From Clostridia bacterium (GTDB taxonomy: Bacteria; Bacillota; Clostridia; Oscillospirales; CAG-272): a stretch of 8,818 nt of DNA. The stretch lies in contig JAFTUB010000076.1 of NCBI GenBank assembly GCA_017466495.1, positions 1-8,818 of the forward strand. The letters are read 5' to 3'. Shown piece by piece: positions 5,764 through 8,818 of this stretch; position 1 is the first letter of the stretch, and the number at the start of each line of letters is the position of its first letter. Made by a program: the position numbers and the translations under genes. The notes beneath the pieces are model-generated. The model saw only the letters and a program-made list of their open reading frames with translations. It was not told the origin of the DNA and made no database searches.

Positions 5764-6513
5764 TCAACCCGGCTCCTCCGCCTCGGTCCACAGGTACTCG
5801 GCAATGGTGCGGGTAATGATCATCAGCCCCAGCCGGGAGGTACCGCCGAACATTCGGTTGGTATAGATGCTTTGGGTATAGCCGTACACCGCCAGGTCGG
5901 AGACTTCGTCCAGCGCGGTGCCTCGGGTACAGCAGATGCTCACCACCGCCGCCCCCTGCTTTTTTGCCAGTTCGGCGCCGATCCTCAGCTCGGGGGTGGA
6001 ATTTTTCACCGAGAGGATCACCACCAGATCCCGGGGCTCGGCCAGCAGGTCCATCTTTTTCATCATCTGCGAGTCGGAGATCACATTCACCGGGATTTTC
6101 TGACATTGCAGCTGAAAGGCAAATTCTTCTGCCACCAGGGCGGTCAGGCCGTTGGCCAGGAGGTACACCGTTTTCGCCCGGCGCAGTCTTGCCGCGATTT
6201 CGATGACGGCATCGATATCCAGGCGGCGGATGGTCTCCAGGCATTCGGTGTAGGACTTGGACAGGATGCGATTCATTTCGTAGGTCTGCGGGTTACGCTT
6301 CGCATCCTCGGCCAGGCGGAATTTCAGCTCCGAAAAGGAGGAAAATCCGCATTTCCGCACTGCGCGGGACACGGTGGCGTTGGACACAAAGGCCCCATCG
6401 GCCACATCGGCAATGGACAGCAGCTCCATGACGCACTGTTTTGCGTTGATGTACTCCACCACCGCCCGCTCGGCATCCGAGAGCCGCTTGTCCTGCTCAC
6501 ATCTGATCTCCAT
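5764..6513 (-). CDS. RpiR/MurR-family transcriptional regulator (HTH + SIS)
   Basis: The 249-residue product is a DNA-binding regulator expected to sense a sugar phosphate. The N-terminal HTH_6 domain covers about residues 8-75; SNATVSRAVRKCGF (44-57) is the recognition helix region, a pattern typical of RpiR proteins. The SIS domain covers about 105-230, with KTVYLLANGLTALVAEEFAFQL (114-135) as its first strand-helix unit. The usual S-x-S-G-x-T ligand loop reads SVKNST at 168-173, with Asn where Gly is normal, so ligand specificity may be unusual. The start ATG at 6513 follows AAGGAG with a 6-nt spacer. The gene begins 19 nt after the dehydrogenase stop and must be co-transcribed with it. 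It probably controls that operon and itself (inference). The ligand is unknown. Confidence 0.93.
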   Translation of the reverse strand: MEIRCEQDKRLSDAERAVVEYINAKQCVMELLSIADVADGAFVSNATVSRAVRKCGFSSFSELKFRLAEDAKRNPQTYEMNRILSKSYTECLETIRRLDIDAVIEIAARLRRAKTVYLLANGLTALVAEEFAFQLQCQKIPVNVISDSQMMKKMDLLAEPRDLVVILSVKNSTPELRIGAELAKKQGAAVVSICCTRGTALDEVSDLAVYGYTQSIYTNRMFGGTSRLGLMIITRTIAEYLWTEAEEPG

Positions 6514-6532
6514 ATCCTGCTCCTTCCGCTGA

Positions 6533-7543
6533 TTATGAGGGATTGATCCTCACCAGCACCTTTCCCCGGCGGCTGTGGACGGGGTGCAGCAGCTCCTCTG
6601 CCGCCTCCTCCATGTCCAGCACCGCTGAGAAGATCTCCTCCGCCGCCCGGGGCTTTGCCGCCAGCAGATCGATGGCGCGGCGGGTGGTGTGGGGGTTAAT
6701 ATACGAGGTTTTGATCACCAGTTCCTTGAGAAAAGCATCATACACCGACAGGGAGAGTCGGTCCTCCGCGGCGCTGACCCCGAACAGAACCACCGTCGCA
6801 CCCCGATCGGCCGCGTCCAGTGCCGTCTGCTGTGCCGCGCTGTTCCCTACGCACTCCATGACCCGGGCGATATGCCATTCCTCAGCATAGCGGCGCAGCG
6901 CCTCGGTATCGGCGGGGGAAATGGCGGCGGCAGCGCCCTGCTCCAGGGCTAGGCGGCGCCGCTCTTCGTTCGGCTCCACCACCAGCACCCGGGAGGCCCC
7001 CGCATCCAGCATCAGGCGGAGCATCAGGGCGCCGATGGCACCAAAGCCCACCAAAGCCGCAGTCTCCCCCGGCTTCAGCTCCAGCAGATCCATGCCGTGG
7101 AGGCAGCAGGCAAGGGGCTCGGCCAGGGCGGCCAGGCGCATATCCATCCCCGCAGGCAGGAGATAGACATTCTCGGCGGGAGCGACCACATATTCGGCCA
7201 TGCCCTTGACCACCCCCACCGCATGGCGGCAGAAGGAGGGCTTGCCCATGCGGCAGTAGTCGCACTTGCCGCAGCTGTGGTTGGGGTCGGCCGTCACCGG
7301 ATCTCCCACCTGAAGGACCTCCACCCCCTCGCCGATCTCGGCCACATAGCCTGAGATCTCATGGCCCAGGGGGACGGGATACCGCACCGGACGGGAGCCT
7401 GCCCGGCCGGCGGTTTTATGGAAATCGGTTCCGCAGATGCCGCAGTAGGCCACAGCAATCTTCACCTCGCCCGGCCCCACCCCCCGCAGGGGGAACTCCC
7501 CCACCCGAACGTCGCCTTTACCGTACAGTACAACAGCCTTCAT
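6533..7543 (-). CDS. Zinc-dependent medium-chain alcohol/polyol dehydrogenase
   Basis: The 336-residue product belongs to the medium-chain dehydrogenase superfamily, in the sorbitol/threonine dehydrogenase-like branch, and should oxidise a secondary alcohol such as a polyol or sugar derivative with NAD. Catalytic zinc ligands are visible as C37 (GICGTD) and H61-E62 (GHE), with E142 in AEPL as a further candidate. The structural zinc site has C91, C94, C97 and C105. The Rossmann glycine motif is G166-F-G168-A-I-G171; E190 at the end of the next strand favours NAD over NADP. Start at 7543 follows GGAGG with 7 nt spacing. It is the first gene of an operon with the RpiR regulator. Substrate cannot be read from sequence; the regulator suggests a sugar pathway. 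Confidence 0.93.
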   Translation of the reverse strand: MKAVVLYGKGDVRVGEFPLRGVGPGEVKIAVAYCGICGTDFHKTAGRAGSRPVRYPVPLGHEISGYVAEIGEGVEVLQVGDPVTADPNHSCGKCDYCRMGKPSFCRHAVGVVKGMAEYVVAPAENVYLLPAGMDMRLAALAEPLACCLHGMDLLELKPGETAALVGFGAIGALMLRLMLDAGASRVLVVEPNEERRRLALEQGAAAAISPADTEALRRYAEEWHIARVMECVGNSAAQQTALDAADRGATVVLFGVSAAEDRLSLSVYDAFLKELVIKTSYINPHTTRRAIDLLAAKPRAAEEIFSAVLDMEEAAEELLHPVHSRRGKVLVRINPS

Positions 7544-7577
7544 TCCCGTTCCTCCGCAGATTCATCGTATTTTCTTC

Positions 7578-7586
7578 ATTATAGCA
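7578..7586 (-). promoter_or_regulatory. Extended -10 promoter of the dehydrogenase-regulator operon
   Basis: On the minus strand TGCTATAAT is a perfect extended -10 element 35 nt before the dehydrogenase start codon. No good -35 hexamer stands at 16-18 nt; that position is taken by the operator-like sequence at 7598-7609. Transcription should start near 7571. Confidence 0.7.
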
Positions 7587-7597
7587 CGATGGTCTGC

Positions 7598-7609
7598 GAA
7601 AATGTTTTC
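7598..7609. promoter_or_regulatory. Putative RpiR operator 1
   Basis: GAAAA-TG-TTTTC is a perfect inverted repeat with a 2-nt centre, overlapping the -35 region of the operon promoter. GAAA/TTTC arms are in keeping with operators reported for RpiR-family regulators. A repressor bound here would block polymerase. The assignment rests on position and symmetry only. Confidence 0.45.
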
Positions 7610-7628
7610 CGCCTGCGGGGTGAGGGAG

Positions 7629-7642
7629 TGAAACTGCTTTCA
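7629..7642. promoter_or_regulatory. Putative RpiR operator 2
   Basis: TGAAA-CTGC-TTTCA is a perfect 5-bp inverted repeat. Its centre lies 32 bp from the centre of the site at 7598-7609, about three helical turns, so both would face the same side of the DNA and could be bound cooperatively by SIS-domain regulators. Confidence 0.45.
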
Positions 7643-7660
7643 TCATTTCGACCCATGGCC

Positions 7661-7704
7661 GAAAATGCGGCGGGGTGCCGCACCGCTCGGCGCGACACCC
7701 CGCC
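7661..7704 (-). terminator. Probable terminator of the SGNH hydrolase gene
   Basis: Twelve nt after the hydrolase stop codon, a perfect 9-bp stem GGCGGGGTG/CACCCCGCC (7696-7704 with 7669-7677) is followed on the minus strand by GCATTTTCGG. The stem is very GC-rich but the T-tail is short, so termination may be partial. Confidence 0.6.
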
Positions 7705-7716
7705 TTCATCTCAAAA

Positions 7717-8796
7717 TTACCGCTCCAGCACGTGGCGGATCACCGTTCCGATGCCGTCGGCCATGCGCAGGAAGCCGGCATCGTTGGGGTGAACGCCGTC
7801 CACCGAATACTCGTACTGATAGGGGTCGGCGAAGAAACTCATGCCGTCGATGAACCACACGTTCCGGTCCCCGATTCCTCTGGCGCGGAGGTAGGAGGAC
7901 AGAATCACATCCCGCCGCGCCAGGGTATCCTCCTGCAGACGGGGACGGGTCCAGTAGTTGGGGCGGGTAACCATGATGTAGGGCACATCGGGATTTTTCT
8001 CCCGAACGGTTTCATAGAGGGCGTAGTGAGTGGCCGCCAGATGCTCCACCGTGGGGGCGTTGTGGTCGTAGTCGCAGACAAAAACACTCATGGGCAGGGT
8101 GGCCATCCAGCGGGCAATGGCCGGCTCGCCCTTGGCCTTTCCCGAGAAGCCGAGATTGCGGAAATCCAGGTTCAGCGCACGGGAGATGACGGCGGGATAG
8201 ATCGAGCCGGGACGGCTGGCCGCCGTGCCGTGAACGATGGAGGAGCCGTAGAAGATGACGGGATCAAGATCGCGGTAGGGCCGCGCCTCCGCCAGGGCCG
8301 CACCGGGCTTGAGGCCAATCTCCAGGCTCTCCACCACCGCGTGCACCGGGAAGTTGATGGTGTAGCTGGTCATCTTCTTGCCGGCGAGATAGGCGATCTG
8401 CTCGTAGCGGTCGGTCATATCATAGGGCATCCGGAATTCCTGGAGGAAACGGCTGCCGAAGTCCCCGTCCACATACAGATCAAAGCCCGAGGTGGAGACG
8501 AGGGTCAGGTGGGGGGAGCGCCCCACCACCAAAAACTTGGCGCGGATGGCGATAAAGGGCGAATCGGTGGAAAACCGCACCCGTCCCCCCGCCGACTCGC
8601 GGCTGAGCTTATCCACCCCGGGAGAAGTGGCGGCCGCCACATCGGCGGGCACGCGGCGGAAGAAGGGCTCATTGTAGGGGTCGTGGAAGCCGTGGAGGCT
8701 GAAGGGAGCATTGCGCACGTCATGCCAGGCCACCTCAACGTCCCCGATGGTGGTGTTGACCACCATATTTTTGTCAATTTGGATGTAGGATTCCAT
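7717..8796 (-). CDS. SGNH/GDSL-type hydrolase (GxDLY + Lipase_GDSL_3 architecture)
   Basis: The 359-residue product is a predicted esterase, most likely removing acyl groups such as acetyl from a carbohydrate. Residues 1 to about 165 form an N-terminal beta domain with the GFDLY signature (104-108) of the GxDLY family. The SGNH domain follows: YGSSIVHG (183-190) is block I, with S186 the expected nucleophile and Ser replacing the Asp of GDS. NLGFSG (214-219) is block II, DYDHN with N246 is block III, and DGVHP with D333 and H336 completes the triad. There is no signal peptide or membrane segment, so it should act in the cytoplasm. The start at 8796 follows AGGAGG with 7 nt spacing; its promoter lies outside the window. 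A hairpin separates it from the dehydrogenase operon on the same strand. Confidence 0.9.
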   Translation of the reverse strand: MESYIQIDKNMVVNTTIGDVEVAWHDVRNAPFSLHGFHDPYNEPFFRRVPADVAAATSPGVDKLSRESAGGRVRFSTDSPFIAIRAKFLVVGRSPHLTLVSTSGFDLYVDGDFGSRFLQEFRMPYDMTDRYEQIAYLAGKKMTSYTINFPVHAVVESLEIGLKPGAALAEARPYRDLDPVIFYGSSIVHGTAASRPGSIYPAVISRALNLDFRNLGFSGKAKGEPAIARWMATLPMSVFVCDYDHNAPTVEHLAATHYALYETVREKNPDVPYIMVTRPNYWTRPRLQEDTLARRDVILSSYLRARGIGDRNVWFIDGMSFFADPYQYEYSVDGVHPNDAGFLRMADGIGTVIRHVLER

Positions 8797-8818
8797 ATCG
8801 TTTCCTCCTGTTGATTGA

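Overview
The window looks like a chromosomal segment of a GC-rich Gram-positive bacterium of the class Clostridia, probably near the Oscillospiraceae/Ruminococcaceae. This is inferred from AAGGAG-type ribosome binding sites 6-7 nt before ATG, sigma-A-like promoters with extended -10 boxes, T-tailed intrinsic terminators, and a surface protein with a Thr/Ala/Pro stalk and a sortase-like TPSTGD tail. No RNA gene, insertion sequence or CRISPR array was seen.

Left half (1-4738, minus strand): three consecutive paralogous genes for exported surface proteins. Each has a signal peptide. The two complete genes carry two related domains of about 200 residues, which are probably beta-sandwich, carbohydrate-binding-like modules. 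They continue into a TTAAPA hexapeptide stalk encoded by an 18-bp minisatellite and end in a C-terminal membrane anchor. The leftmost copy runs off the window. The middle copy ends in a sortase-like signal. The right copy keeps the stalk and membrane helix but has no such motif. The first two genes share a duplicated promoter and leader with an upstream conserved block; the third has its own, different promoter. I cannot assign a function to the family. Cell-surface binding to a glycan or another cell is the most reasonable inference.

Middle (4739-5763): a divergent promoter region with a perfect 36-bp palindrome at the expected transcription start of a plus-strand RluA-type pseudouridine synthase gene. 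That gene ends at a bidirectional terminator shared with the convergent operon on its right.

Right half (5764-8796, minus strand): a two-gene operon encoding a zinc-dependent medium-chain dehydrogenase followed 19 nt later by an RpiR-family sugar-sensing regulator. Its promoter has an extended -10 box and two operator-like inverted repeats about three helical turns apart, which suggests autoregulation of a sugar or polyol catabolic step. Upstream lies an SGNH/GDSL hydrolase of the GxDLY plus Lipase_GDSL_3 type, separated from the operon by a probable terminator. Dehydrogenase, regulator and esterase suggest local carbohydrate metabolism, which would fit glycan-binding surface proteins, but the link is proximity only.
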